64,000 nucleotides of DNA from Undaria pinnatifida (taxonomy: Eukaryota; Sar; Phaeophyceae; Laminariales; Alariaceae). The stretch lies in contig JABAKD010000021.1 in assembly GCA_012845835.1 (NCBI GenBank), positions 13,325,978 through 13,389,977 on the forward strand. The letters are read 5' to 3'. The translations under genes were made by a program, and so were the position numbers. The notes beneath the pieces are model-generated. The model had not been told where the DNA came from, made no database searches, and saw only the letters and a list, made by a program, of their open reading frames with translations. Shown here piece by piece: positions 52,031 to 63,933 of the stretch (position 1 is its first letter; every line of letters begins with the position of its first letter).

Positions 52031-54690
52031 GTAGTTGTAAGGGGAGTGGCCGACCTATATCCTTGGTGAGGTCACACAACCCGTAATACGCGCGATCGGA
52101 GTATTACACACAGCTTGCAAAGATGAATTTCGACAAAATACTCGATCTCACAGCTGGAGTGTATTATAATTTTTTTTAATATTTTTTGACATGAATCGAG
52201 GGTGTACCATACATTTTCTACACAAAAAATAAGGAGAAAAACATTTTTCAAATATATTTCAAGGACGTCAGCCGTGAGTTAGACGAACTTCAGTTCGAAA
52301 ATTATATTTGCAAGATACGTTGTTGGTACTTGTAACATAGTATATGGGTGAGTTTCTATTGGGGGGTGTCCTTTTTTTGTCCACTATTACAATGGTATGT
52401 AAGTGTTGATATTCAAAAACTACTTTGGGTGAGGAATTTTGAGCTAGGTCAAACATCACATCAATTTTAGAATTTTTTCCTTCTGTTGTCAGAGATATCT
52501 AAAACTCCGCGTACCCTGATATTCAGGTATTTGACGCTTTTTATTGTATAGTATCGCGATATTTGTGTGGGCACCTTGTGCCTTGCAAAAGTGGATATTA
52601 TGGTGTTCTTTCCACACTTGGGTCATTAAGGGCCCAAGACTCGAGACGAGACGAAGCAAGGTTATTTGCCTCGTCCCGTCCGAGACCCAGAGCAGCGTAA
52701 AGCGCCAGCTGCCAGAATTGTGAGACGAGGAATGCACGGCATGGGCAAGATAACGTTGCCCGCAACATTTGCCCGCCGCAGTTTTAACGCGCGGAAACCG
52801 CGATGTGTCGTGCTTCGAGTTTATTTTACGTGGTACCTGTTGAGGTAGCTTAGGGATAGACACAACCTAAAAGCGTTCGATGCCGTGGAACGAACGCAGG
52901 CAAGGGGATGGACACCACAGAGGAAAAGCTCACTGCTGTTCATTCAACTAGCTACTGGCGGGTTCCGAGCTAAAACCAGTTTGGCCGCGCGGGCAAAAAC
53001 AAAATATATAGTCTATATAAGAAAAGCGACTTCGCAGATCGTTTTGAAACGCTCCAAAACGACATCTAAAAAAACCGGCAAAAAAAAAGTAGGTCTCCTT
53101 CGACCCGATTTTTTTTTCGAGGCATTCCCGAACTTTTTATTTCTTGCCGACCTCGGCAATCGTTTTAACTTAGTCGATTTAGGGACGGGGTTGGGCCGCT
53201 CAAAAAAGTGTTCAAACAAAAGTTCGAGCCCGGAACCGAGAAAAAGTAATCCTAGGAATTTTAAAATTGCTAAGCTAAGGTCAGCTTTTTGGCAGCCGTA
53301 AGTCGATAGCAAAATCAGAAGTAGGACAATCCATTGATATCTTCGTGTTCCCCACCCTAAAATCACCCCAAATCGCAGTTTTACAGAGAGAGCTCTAAGC
53401 AACGTGTGGATCGTTTTCCACGGATGGATGGGATTTTTTCAGTTTAATCCCTAGTGAATACCAGGTTATGCCCGCTTCTTGCACGTTTCTTTGCGCAGCT
53501 GTATCAAGGTCAAATCGATCCGGATCAACAATCTCACGAAGGATTCGTGATCTTCACCCCAAACTTACCATAACCTGAAGATGTTATAAGATTCGGAGGC
53601 GTTCGAAATTTTCTCGGGAGGGCCGCGGATGCTATTTTACATCAATTTTAGACACTTATTCGTGAATAACTTACAATAAAGATGGCCAATTGAAAAAAAA
53701 TGTATATTTTCGTAATCCCCATAACCTAGCGGAAGTTTGTAGAATTTTCCAGAGCGTAAATTATGGTGGTTGCCGCGTCTGAAAATCTCGTAAAAAATAT
53801 CCGGCTCTACCTCGAAACCCGCCTACTGCTGTGGTGTGCCCTCATCAACTAAAATCAAGCAACAGACACCCATCTTGCCCGGGCTCGATAGCAAGGGCGC
53901 CGGTCTGTCAAAGGGCTAATCCAGCCATCGCGGTCGTTCGTTATTCATTGCGCCGCGCTGGAGGCTTCATACGTGCAGCGGTTGTTTGTGTGTGTGCTGT
54001 TGGGCAGTCACGTTCCGTGTGCGTGCTGGCCATGTGGATGCAAGAGGGTCTCTCCCACAGGCACGAACAAGAAGTTTACTGCATATTCCCTCCAAAACAA
54101 ATCGCAGAATTTCGCGGGGGTAGGGATTCTCACCTAGGTCCTACGCGAGATTACGGTGTGTGTGGACAACGTATGTATGGCGAAATATTCCAACAGCCCG
54201 GGGTCGTCTAAAACTCCAGACGCACATAATACGGCTCTAAAAAACTAATATCGCGATATGTCCGAGTTTTTGATCTCGCCACAAGAAGGTCGTAGTGAAA
54301 GTCGACAGAATCCTCGGAAAAAACCAGTGAGTGGCATGTATTCGTCCCGTATCGCATCGTACTTGTTAGGTGTTTTTTTTCCCTGAGAAGACTCTTTAGA
54401 GGATGGCCAGCTTTGTTGTTGCTGTGGTCCATTTCTCCGTTGCTGTAGTCGTTTGCCGACCTAGTGCAAGCGGTTGTGTTGGTACCCGGCTGACAAAAAA
54501 ATGTTTGTGTTGCTTCGTACTTGACGTGCTCCTTGCTGCTGATTGCTAATTGGTTGTTGTTCGCTTACGCTATGACGCGTGCTACGATAACAGTAGGTGC
54601 AGTACTTCTTAATGTAGGCGAAAACTTTTCACCAGTAGTTATTTACTGGGTTTTTTTGGCACACTTCTACTTTCCAACCTCTGGACATAC
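52030..54690. other. No recognisable gene
   Basis: Several frames of 100-140 codons (e.g. 52885-53301 +, Lys/Ser-rich; 52489-52863 -) but no domain, no repeated motif and no splice pattern that I can support. Confidence 0.45.
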
Positions 54691-55748
54691 AAGCCTTGAA
54701 GGCGACTATCAAGGAGCTGAAACGCACGCGGGCGGAAGCGTGTCAGAGGGGTTCTTATATTTCGTTAGCTAACTCGAAGGGCGTATCCGAGAAGGTGATC
54801 AATTTTGGCTTCTACAAACACCTCAAGCAATGGATGTGGGACGTATTAGGACGTTTACATCGCAGTACCTCAAGAACAAGGAAAGTCGACTGCCGCTTGT
54901 TAATGCCCTCATCCGCGAGCGGTGGGTGAGGTTGTTCAACAAACTGCTCGGTATCAAGTTGCCGACCCTTGATCCAAGCATTGTGGACGAGCTTCAGCAG
55001 TGGCCCCCGTGCAGACCACTGGACGATGTTCCGTCTAGGTACGATGTAGAGAAGGCGATCCGTGCGTTGGCGAACCCAAAGGCGGTAGGGCCCGATGGTC
55101 CCCCGTTCGAGCTATTGAAGGTTTTGGCCGACGATCGAGAATTGAACACCCTCGGAAACGTCCACGAGACCATCGTCGCTGTGTGGAGAAGGGGTGGCGT
55201 ACCGCAACAATGGAAGAGATGCAACGATTAAATTGCTCAACCAAAAAAAAGATCGAACTGAGTGTGGCAATTTTCGTTGCATCTCCCTCGTGGCTCACGC
55301 CGCCAAAGTACTCCTCAAAGTCATTGCGGGTCGCCTTGGTGACTATTGCGAACGCGAAAACATTCTGCCGGAGGAACAGTGTGGGTTCAGACCCCAACTC
55401 TCGACGCTTGGCATGATGTTCGTAGTACGACGACTGCAGGAACTGGCGCGGAAGGGCGTCCCCTTGTACGTGTGCTTTATCGACCTCATCGAAGCACACG
55501 ACTCCGTCGACCGAACCCTTCTGTGGGATGTCCTTGCTCGTTTTGGCGTGCCGCCGAGAATGCTCGCCGTCATCCGCCAATTCGACGACGGTATGCAAGC
55601 ATGCGTGCGGCTGGATGATGGAGAGTACTCGGAAAAAATTGACGTGGGACAAAAAAATGGGGCGGGGAAGTGGGAAGCGTGGGGGGTGAGGAAGGGCGAG
55701 CGTCACGACCAAGAGACTGAAGTCTGGGTCTGGTCATCATCGTCTTGA
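54690..55748 (+). pseudogene. Non-LTR retrotransposon (LINE) reverse transcriptase, 3'-truncated, two frameshifts
   Basis: Three successive frames read as one protein: ATIKELKRTRAEACQRG (54699 on), then RTFTSQYLKN and WVRLFNKLLG (from about 54840), then [19 protein letters not shown] (from about 55216). Family features visible: KAVGPDG, the linker VPQQW, the RT box with N-x-R-x-ISL, [12 protein letters not shown], the first palm Asp in [13 protein letters not shown] (about 55476) and the [13 protein letters not shown] region. The sequence leaves the family right after DVGQ, before the YADD catalytic box, so the palm is incomplete. Frameshifts lie near 54830 and 55215. No endonuclease domain and no 3' tail are present. 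The encoded activity would be target-primed reverse transcription; this copy is dead. Confidence 0.88.
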
Positions 55749-55904
55749 AAGTTGTGGGCCTTCTTATGGCCGTCTCAATATTATATATCAGCCCTGACAT
55801 TTTCGTTATGTTGCGTTCTCCCCCCAGTTTGCCATTGATGATGCACTGGATACCCTCTATGAGCCCAATACCGTCTTTTGCTAGTTCCTAGGTTCTGCTA
55901 GTAT

Positions 55905-56105
55905 GATTTTTTTTCTATTTTTTCTTTTTTCTTTTTTCTTTTGTATGTTCTATCTTGCTTTCCTTTCTTTCTCTTCTTGTCTCGTCTTTTCTTGCATTTC
56001 TCGTCCTTTTTTTTCCTTTCCATTTCTCTTTTCGTTCTTTTTTGTTTCGCTCTCTCCCCTTTTCGTTACTTTTTCATTTTCTTTTCCTTTTTTTTTGTAT
56101 TTTCA
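55905..56105. repeat. Pyrimidine-rich tract preceding terminal-segment copy 2
   Basis: About 200 bp of T with C and scattered G. Parallel to the tracts at 25372-25456 and 28165-28222 of the composite element. Confidence 0.75.
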
Positions 56106-56444
56106 CCAATTGACTTGCGTCTGTCGTGCGTATGCGCAGTGATAGATACTACATGTAATTTTTCGGCGGCAGTCTTTCTTGGGTAGCAAGCGGTATAGTT
56201 GGTTCCTCCAGGCGCGAGTAATGAGACGTATGCACCGGTATGGACCCGGCACATCATATACTGACTCCCGATTCAACTCATATATGTTCTTGGTCGAGGA
56301 ATCAACCGAGTCAGCTGTGATATATGCGCGTACCACCTCGGGTTGTCCGTCTTTTTCCCTGGGGTATTCCTCAGCTCTAGAGTGACTGGAGCCTGTCCTG
56401 TGACCACAGACTTGAGTATGCGAGTTAATGTGAGAACAACAACA
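56106..56444. repeat. 339-bp terminal segment, copy 2
   Basis: Collinear with 28223-28561, from CCAATTGACTTGCGTCTGTC to GAGAACAACAACA. By eye it differs at a minority of positions. No helicase or tandem repeats accompany it, so it is either a short member of the family or a remnant end. Confidence 0.88.
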
Positions 56445-56589
56445 GTTGCGCAATTTGTCCATATACAACATCTCTGAAGATAGGCCAGTATGACATGAAA
56501 GCGACATTATTGAGCTTGCTGAACTTCTTACTGAGTGGCGGTGTCCTCTATACACGAACCTTGGCCGAGCCGATTAATCGAAGGCTGGA

Positions 56590-57640
56590 TTACACTGTGC
56601 GGCATGGTATCGAAGCAGGGGATCTAATGAAGTGACCGCGTACCGCGGGGTTGGGGTATACGAATGAAAAGTCAGCAGTAGCGCGAGTTGCCCCATTGTT
56701 TTGCTAGTTGAAAATAACTTGAAGGGTTTCTGAAATAAGGTTGGACCATGTTTGGCGGTGCTGGAGCTGTATACGAACCTTAGAATGCTAAGGCTTCCAC
56801 ACCGTGAGGTGTGTTGTCGACACCGAAGTAGTCGGTGTTCGTCCCCCGGTTTGTTGGCGTTGATGGGGTTTTGAAGGATGTTTGGAACAGCGATAAGGCC
56901 CTATCTTCATCGGGTGCGTCGGAAGGCCCCCCGCCCGTTTGCTAGCCGGTCTCCTCACCGGGTGTCCCTGGCCCTACGAGCTGCACAACCACCCAACGAG
57001 AAACCAATGGGAATAATAGATTTTTGTCGCACCATCGTGCGGGGCTGTGTCGACCTGTGGGAGCAATCGCATATCGTCTCCGGTTTGTAAGGATTTCTCA
57101 AACGGGAACAGAACTCTATATTCTCCCATGGTGGCGTTGCTCTTATGTTCGAGCCCCAGCCAATGAGCGGGTTGCGAATATGTTTGGGAGTTCCACGTCG
57201 GGCGGAGCGGTGTCGACACGGGAGGTCATCGTTATTGTGCCCGCGTTTTCGGAGCTCTAAAGATTCGGGGAATCATGAATGGGGGATGGGACCCTATGTT
57301 CCCTGTGTCCGACAGAAAAGGCCCCCCATTGATGGGCCTCCATCCGCATAGGGCGGCGCTGTGGAGCTCAAATCAAACAGCGACTAAGTAACCGGATTAG
57401 GTTTTTTTGACCGTGCAGTGTGGTGCCGACCCAATTAAACTCCGCTTGCTACTCCGGTTGATGGAAGTGTTAGAGATGTGGAACGACCTCAAAACCGGGG
57501 ATGGGACACTATATCCTCTCGGAGATGGAGCTGGATCAACATGCGAACCATAGCCATATAGAAAGTCAATAGGCGGGTGGGGTTGGGATCTCCGCACTGT
57601 GCGGGGTGGTATCATGTGTTGATGGATTCTGTTCCCGGTA
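56590..57640. repeat. Degenerate ~190-bp tandem repeat
   Basis: A word like CACYGTGCGGGGTGGTRTCGAC recurs near 56595, 56800, 57035, 57205 (variant), 57413 and 57597, alternating with GGGATGGGACCCTAT / AACAGAACTCTATATTCTCCC-type words. Units are strongly diverged. Confidence 0.45.
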
Positions 57641-58925
57641 TCTGACCCTATCGTGCCCGGGTGACGCACCTACTCTGTGTACGAATCGTGTCCGAAGCGC
57701 AATCAGACACAACTAACAGGTTTTTAGTTTCGTTAAAAATAAATCGAGTCTGAAGTACATATCTGACAAAATCTTAAGCGCTGTATGTAGTCGCGTGCTG
57801 TATCTACAAGAAGTGAGCGATCTACACAGCTACCAACAAGCAAAAGCATTGCAAAAGTATTTGAGAAGTATAATGACAAAGGCAGTTATACCACCGTGTT
57901 TCGCACCTGGAACAACGTCAGCACGTTTCTCCACGATTAGACAACACACAGACAGTCGATCTGGGAGGCTTGGATCAAGCTGATACTCATATATCATGCA
58001 TTGTATATTTTAGAATCTCGCCCAGTCCGCGCATCTCAGGGACTACGAAGAGGACACGCAGCGGACATGGTCAGCTACCTTACCGGCTCCGGATGCTTGA
58101 TTGAGTTCAAATATCATAAGATTATTATTCGACCCATTTCGTCGCCAGACTAAATGGTCAGTCGGCGTGTTGTCGGACTTATATGATCATTATCTGATAC
58201 CTGGTGAATGAAGCTCAGAGTCGGTATTTTAAAAAAAACTGTAGCTATTAATAGGAGTACATTGTTATGATCACTAGTATCTATCGAACTCTTGGCATTA
58301 CGTTACATACTCTACGTGCAGACAAATCAGCCGCTAGCTTGCGGGAAAATTATCAGACATCGTCCGCGTAATTCCGGGTGTACACCTATATGCATCTGTT
58401 TATCGGACTTCCACCTCCCTCCTCGCTTTATGACTCGTTCCGACACGTAACTTCTTGCCGCAAGCATCGAAGGAGTTCCTATCCTCAGCGAGTGCAGAGC
58501 GTACTATTGGGTTTACGCTCCGACTTTATATCTCTCTCCACGCTCGTAATGCCTGACCATGCCCCCGTACTCTATCTGGCCTCCCTTAATGGTACAAAGA
58601 AAGTGGCGCGTTTTCGAGTAGACCTCCAAGACGTGACAGTAGTGCTACCATAAGAGCCTACGCGTGTTTTACCTCGCCTTGTCGTAACGTATGACCGCAA
58701 TTGCAGTACAACGTATAGTACGACATGACGAATTACACAACTACAGTGTTATATACCGACCTACCCAAAAGCATTTATGAGGAGCGGTTTTTGTGGCCAG
58801 CTTACTTATATTATTCGAGACGGTCTGCGCCTAACGTGAAGTCAAGCCGCGAAAGGTGTACCACATCAAAAACATAATGAGGTTGACACACGAAGCATAA
58901 TATTTGCGGTCTCTTTCACTATTGG
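57640..58925. other. No recognisable gene
   Basis: Mostly AT-rich. One frame ends at 58653 with DHAPVLYLASLNGTKKVARF and a hydrophobic run, but it opens at GTG and has no recognised domain. Confidence 0.45.
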
Positions 58926-59875
58926 CATTTTGCGTGGAAACTCGTGAAAGCTTCCGTGGAAAGTTTCGCCGCTTCCATGAAAAAAATTAAACAAAATGGA
59001 CGCTTCATAGAAGCTTCAATGGAAGCAATGAAATCGGTAGTAGCTTCCATGAAAGCTTCCACGGAAGGGACTCCCACGAAAGCTTCCACGAAAGCTTTAA
59101 CTTCCACGGAAGCTTTCGTCACTTCCACGAAAGCTTCCATGGAAGCTTCCATGGAAGTAACTTACACAAAAGCTTCTACGAAAGCCTTCATGTAAGCTTC
59201 CATGGAACTGACTTCCACAAAAGCTTCCATGCAATCAACTTCCACGAATTGTTCCACGAAAGCGTCTATGAAAGTAAATTCCACCTAAGCTTCCACAAAA
59301 TCCTCTATGGAGGCCTTCATGGAAGCGACTTTCACCAAAGCTTTCACTACGGCTTCCACGAAAGCTTCCGTGGAAGCTATTTCCACGGAAGCTTTCGAAA
59401 AATTCACGAAAGCTTCCATGGAAGCTTCGACGGAAGTAACTTGCACGAAAGCTTCCTCGAAAGCTTCTCTATGCAAGAATTTTCCACAACAGTTTCCATC
59501 GAAATAACTTGCACGACAGCTCCCACGAAAGCTTCCTTGGAAGTAACTTTCACGAAAGCTTCCATGAAAGCTTCCACGGAAGTAACTTTCACGTAAGCTT
59601 CCACGAAAACGTCCACGGAAGTATCTTCCACGGAAGCCTTCGTAACTTCCGCGGAAGCTTATATTGAAGTAACTCCCACCAAAGCTTCCACGAAAGCTTC
59701 CATGGAAGAACTTTAACGTAAGCTCCCTCGAAAGCTTCCATGGAAGTAACTTTCACGGATGCCTTCGTAACTTTCACGGAAGCTTTCATGGAAAAAACTG
59801 CGACCAAAACTTCCACGAAAGCTTCCATGGGAGTAACTTCCACGGAAGCCTTCTTACGTTCCACGGCGATAGATG
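58926..59875 (+). repeat. Left arm: GGAAGCTTTCGT-type short palindromic repeats
   Basis: Roughly 35 units of 18-27 bp such as AAGCTTCCATGGAAGTAACT. The core AAGCTTCC/GGAAGCTT is self-complementary with its neighbours. Frames read as (K/E)AS-(T/M)E-rich peptides on both strands; these are repeat shadows, not proteins. Confidence 0.88.
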
Positions 59876-59879
59876 CGGA

Positions 59880-61600
59880 AGGTGGTATACGTATTGAACG
59901 TTTTGTGTTACTTGTCTCATTCCCCTTTTTACATTGCCGGATGTGGCCGTTGCTTAGGATGCTGCGGTGCATCGTTGTTAGTTGCGGGTATGAAGCGTTG
60001 AAAGGGGCGAGGAGGGGGGGGCGGGGGAAGTGAAGAAGTCTTCGTCATGAGTTCGTGGCGTGCACTGGATCGGATTCTATCCTGTTGATGCTGCTTTGAA
60101 GCAGTGGGAAATGACCGGCTGATTTTGTCATGTCCATTCGCCGTCTGCCAGGTGTTTGCGTGGTGGACGTAGGTGTGGGAGGTAGGTGTTCAAGGAGGGT
60201 GTTGAGATATCACTCATGAGCGTGTGTCTTTCCCTGGAATAGGTACCGTCCTCTTCTTGGTGCCCGTTGTCAAAGAGCGGGGATTGACCGGCAGGTTTTG
60301 CCATTGTGTTGTTCATTGGCCAACACCCTCGTGTCGCCGACACCGTTGTGTCGCGGGGAAGGTGGATTAGAGCGGAGAGGGAAGGACTTGGTTATTTCCA
60401 TTGTAGCGAAGTCGTCCACAATGATTATGGACCTTTCGGGGTACATAGCAATACGGGATATGTGGCTATGCGTGGTGGTGGACAGAAAAGACTGGTGGAA
60501 GCTGCGGGTGGTGTAAAGGCCTTCATGTCTAGTCAACTCGCACGCTGGCCTGGTGTCTGTTATTCGTATGCATTGACTTCGTCACTGAATTGCTGATAGA
60601 TATCGAAGGTGTTATACGATAGGAAGGGTTTGTGTCATTCAAATCATTCCCTTACTTCCCTGCCGGATGTGGCCGTTGCTGAGGCTTCTGCGGTGCGTCG
60701 TTATTGGTTACGGGTATGAAGCATGTCGTTGACACTAGGGTTGGCGTCATGGCGTCGGCTCTCTCTACCAGTCCCTCTACTAAACACGTGCATTCGGCTG
60801 CTTGTGGGTTGGGAACTGGATAACGTAGTCCGATGTTGATGTCCCCAGGCCTCGCCCGCACCAGCGCTAGTTTTTTTGGGTATTGTGGTGTCGAGGGGGG
60901 GGCGTACGGACTCGTGCACGGTGACAAGGGTTGACATTGTTCCCCCGCCTTCCCCACCGCTTTATGTCCGTGAGTAAGGTCTTGCTCGTAAAATCGTATT
61001 TTCTCGCGATGAATCAATGTTGTTGACTTCCTTTGACGTTCTTCCACCTAAGAAGCGTCCATGGAATTTGAAGTAGTTTATAGTACAAAGCACGCACGGT
61101 CGGGAGGACCGGGGGTCGGCCTTTTTATGTGTTTCTCCATGACCAACGAGAAACCTATCGACGGCTACCACCTACAGTCAACTCTAAGGAACAACACCTT
61201 TATGATGGCGTAAGCCGACTACCGCCAGTTAAAGGCTACGGGATAGCTGCGTGAATAACTTGCAACGTCGTTCGGGCGGCGTCCGGCGCGATTTCCTTAT
61301 TTACCTCAGCTCAAACGAATCCTTGCAAACATTGTGAGAAAGGTGGATTCAAGACCAGGTGACGTGCGTAAGCGTGTACATGACAAAACGTCGGGCCCAT
61401 CCAGCTTGGCCAAGTTCTCACTGCTCAGTGCTTACGGATTTAATTAGCCGCAATTTGCAACCCATATGTACCTGATATACGTTTTGCAGGACCTCCCGTC
61501 TGCATGTTCGTTACGGTGGTGAACGTCCGAGCGTTCGGGTAAGTACACATGTCCTTCTGTGTTGGTGGACGCTTTCTTTCCTTCCCTGGTCAAATCCACG
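59880..61600. other. Interior of the Foldback-like element
   Basis: Unique sequence with one internal direct repeat: GCCGGATGTGGCCGTTGCT...GCGGTGC...CGGGTATGAAGC at 59936-59998 and 60662-60722. A second pair, GACCGGCTGATTTTG (60112) and GACCGGCAGGTTTTG (60287), also repeats. The minus strand is open at 60652-61047 (131 codons, Pro/Thr-rich) without a recognised domain. Confidence 0.55.
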
Positions 61601-62662
61601 GAATTTCCACTTGTTTTTTCTGTGGGAGCAGTGGAAGTAGCTTTCATAAAATCTTTAACGGAAGTTTTAACGGAAACAAATTTGCTTCCCCAGCAGCTTT
61701 CATGGAACCTTTCGTGGCAGTAATTATTTCACAAACTTTCTGTCAAAGCTTTTTTCATGTCCACGTAAGCTTCCGTGAAAGCTTCCGCGGAAGCAACTTT
61801 GCGTTAGTTAGAGCTTCCGTGAAATCAAATTTACGTCAGTGAAAGCTTCCGTGAAATGTTCCATGGAAAAAATATTTACTTGCGTGAATGCTCTCGTGAA
61901 AAATTTCGTGAAAGCAAGTTTGATTCCGCGAAAGCTTTTATTTTTACGGGAGCTTCGGTGGAAGAAAACTTACTTCCACGAAAACTTCGGTGGAGGCGAT
62001 TAATTTCGACGAAAGCGGCCGTAAATGCTTGGTTGATAGCTTCCCTGGAAGCAAATTTACGTCAGCGAAAGGTTCCGTGAAAGCGTCCGTGATAGCTAAT
62101 TTACTTGCGTAAACAAACGCGTGAAATGTTTCATGAAACCAAATTTGCTTCCACGAGAGATTCCTTGAAAGGAACGAAAGCCTTTAAAAAAAGTTGGAAG
62201 CAAATAAGAACATTTTCTTCCTCGGAAGCTTCCGTGGAATCCATTTACTTCCATGAAAGTTTCCATGGAAGTTACTTCCGAGAAAGCTTTCATGGAAGCT
62301 TCTATGAGAGTTGCTTCCGTGGAAGCATCCGTGGAAGTTTCATCCGTGAAAGATTTCATGGAAGCTTGTGGAAGTTGCTTCCGTGGAAGTTTTCATGGAG
62401 GTATCCATTGAAGTTGCTTCCGTGGAAGCTTCCGTGGAAGTTGCTTTCGTGGTAGCTTCCGTGGAAGTAAGCTTTTGTGGAAGCTTCCGTGGACGTAACT
62501 TCCACGGAAGGTCCCACGGTATAGAATGGTGGAACCTTTATTGGAAGCTTCCTTACTTTCATGGAAGCTTTCATCGCTTTTATGGAAGAATTCTACGGAA
62601 GCTTCCATGGAAGCTTCCACGTAAGCTTCCGAGGAAGCTTTCACGAGCTTCCACCTAAAATG
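61600..62662 (-). repeat. Right arm: short palindromic repeats in inverse orientation
   Basis: CTTCCGTGGAAG and GAAAGCTTCCGTGGAA units. More diverged at its inner edge (61620-62200) than near the terminus (62220-62660). Confidence 0.85.
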
Positions 62663-63717
62663 AAGATTATGCAGGTGGCCCTGCGTTTCCGGATCGATTG
62701 AGTGACAACCTTGCTTGTGCTCGGAACATGACCATGTTTCCGCCTTATTCCTCGTCGTCCGATAACCATGCTTAGGGAGGGGGGAGGTCCGGGGTCAACG
62801 ATTGTGAAAAACAGTTTCTGGCCGTAGCGGAAGTCAATTTTTCATCAACCTTTAATACTAGTATTTGAAATACCCCTGTAATTAGAAGACATCAAGCCCG
62901 CCTGCGCAAACCGGTAATACATATACAAAAAACTTCATTCTTCTCTCAAAAACGTATGATGTGTACCTGATAGCAGCAATAATTTCTTGATTGCGTTGGT
63001 ATTGAACAAACTCGAATGAGCAGCCTTCCTTGAAGACCAAGCGCACAAATGATATTTGATCTCCTGCACGGCCCGCATAAATTGAGTGTCGTGGGGGGGA
63101 GGTTGATTCTTAAACAAGAGGACATATCTGGCCGATGTGGGCATGTCCGTCACTATTGGTGCTACCTAACAACGATTTCGAGTTATGGTGTTGAGAGCAT
63201 TAACCTTGTATCCAATCTAACTTAATGCGCAGCCTATTCGAGCAGTCCGTTCGCACGAATAAGAATAGCACTGCACTTGAATTTTAAGTCGAAATTTACG
63301 TTGAATCCTTGGTACAACTTGAATGGAAATATAGATTTGGATTTCTTAAGGTTGTCTTGTTCCCTGTATTCTACCGGACTACGGGCATTGTTCCGTGATG
63401 ATCAAGCGGTCATTCAAACCGCGATGATAACTTTTCCGTCTGTAATTTATTTTCTCATACATCTTTTTTTGGCCTCAAGCGCCCTTTCTTAAATACCCAT
63501 TTTCATTCTCAGGATCACAAGTGATCTTTGCAGACACTTCGGTGCCACCTCTGCATCTCTCTTCGCATTGAAGGCAAACTCCATACAACCAATGTGTTCA
63601 GAAGATATTAACATATGAAACCCGGTCATTAATGCCATTTTTTCGCGAACAAAGCGATAACTCTATTATACCACTCGTCACGCAGAGAGGACACATGTCA
63701 GGTGATCTACGGACAAG
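62663..63717. other. No recognisable gene
   Basis: AT-rich. Only short frames, none with a domain. Confidence 0.45.
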
Positions 63718-63933
63718 ATGCGGCTGGTGCCAGTGAAATACAACTTCATCAACGAAGTCAAACCTGTAGCTTGCGGTGCCGTTCTCGATCGAGCGTTGTG
63801 TGCTGCTGCTGTACATCTGGGAATCGCGAGTTGTGGCAAGAGTATATTTTACCGTTTGGCCAGCATATGTTCCAAAATTTTCTATTCGTTAGTAACAGCT
63901 CCTGACTCGCGGTTGATGATTCCGGCGTCCTAG
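63718..63933 (+). CDS. Unidentified 71-codon ORF at the right edge
   Basis: ATG at 63718 (context CAAGATGC) and stop TAG at 63931-63933. The product begins MRLVPVKYNFINEVKPVACG and is rich in Ala and Cys in the middle. I recognise no family. It may be part of a spliced gene running off the window, or a chance frame; overlapping frames on the other strand are also open. Confidence 0.2.
   Translation: MRLVPVKYNFINEVKPVACGAVLDRALCAAAVHLGIASCGKSIFYRLASICSKIFYSLVTAPDSRLMIPAS

Larger units (their letters stand above)
58926..62662. mobile_element. Foldback-like element with ~1-kb repetitive inverted arms
   Basis: Left terminus CATTTTGCGTGGAAACTCGT followed by GAAAGCTTCCGTGGA (58926-58960). The right terminus read inversely is CATTTTAGGTGGAAGCTCGT followed by GAAAGCTTCCTCGGA (62628-62662), a 35-bp imperfect TIR. 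Inside each end lies about 1 kb of short units built from GGAAGCTTTCGTGGAAG-type words, in opposite orientation in the two arms (CTTCCACGGAAG dominates left, CTTCCGTGGAAG right). Long TIRs made of short direct repeats are the hallmark of Foldback elements. The middle (about 59880-61590) has no recognised transposase. No target duplication was found at these exact ends. Confidence 0.75.

Noticed and set aside
52885-53301. 138-codon Lys/Ser-rich frame as a gene
   Set aside because: It has no recognised domain, and an overlapping minus-strand frame of similar length is equally open.
55808-56450. GTTGCG on both sides of terminal-segment copy 2 as a target duplication
   Set aside because: A 6-mer match over ~640 bp is not improbable, and the proposed left end does not resemble the left end at 25346.
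58926-62662. Lys/Ala/Ser/Glu-rich proteins on both strands of the Foldback-like arms
   Set aside because: The peptides are translations of the short palindromic repeats in every frame. They have no start context and no conserved length.
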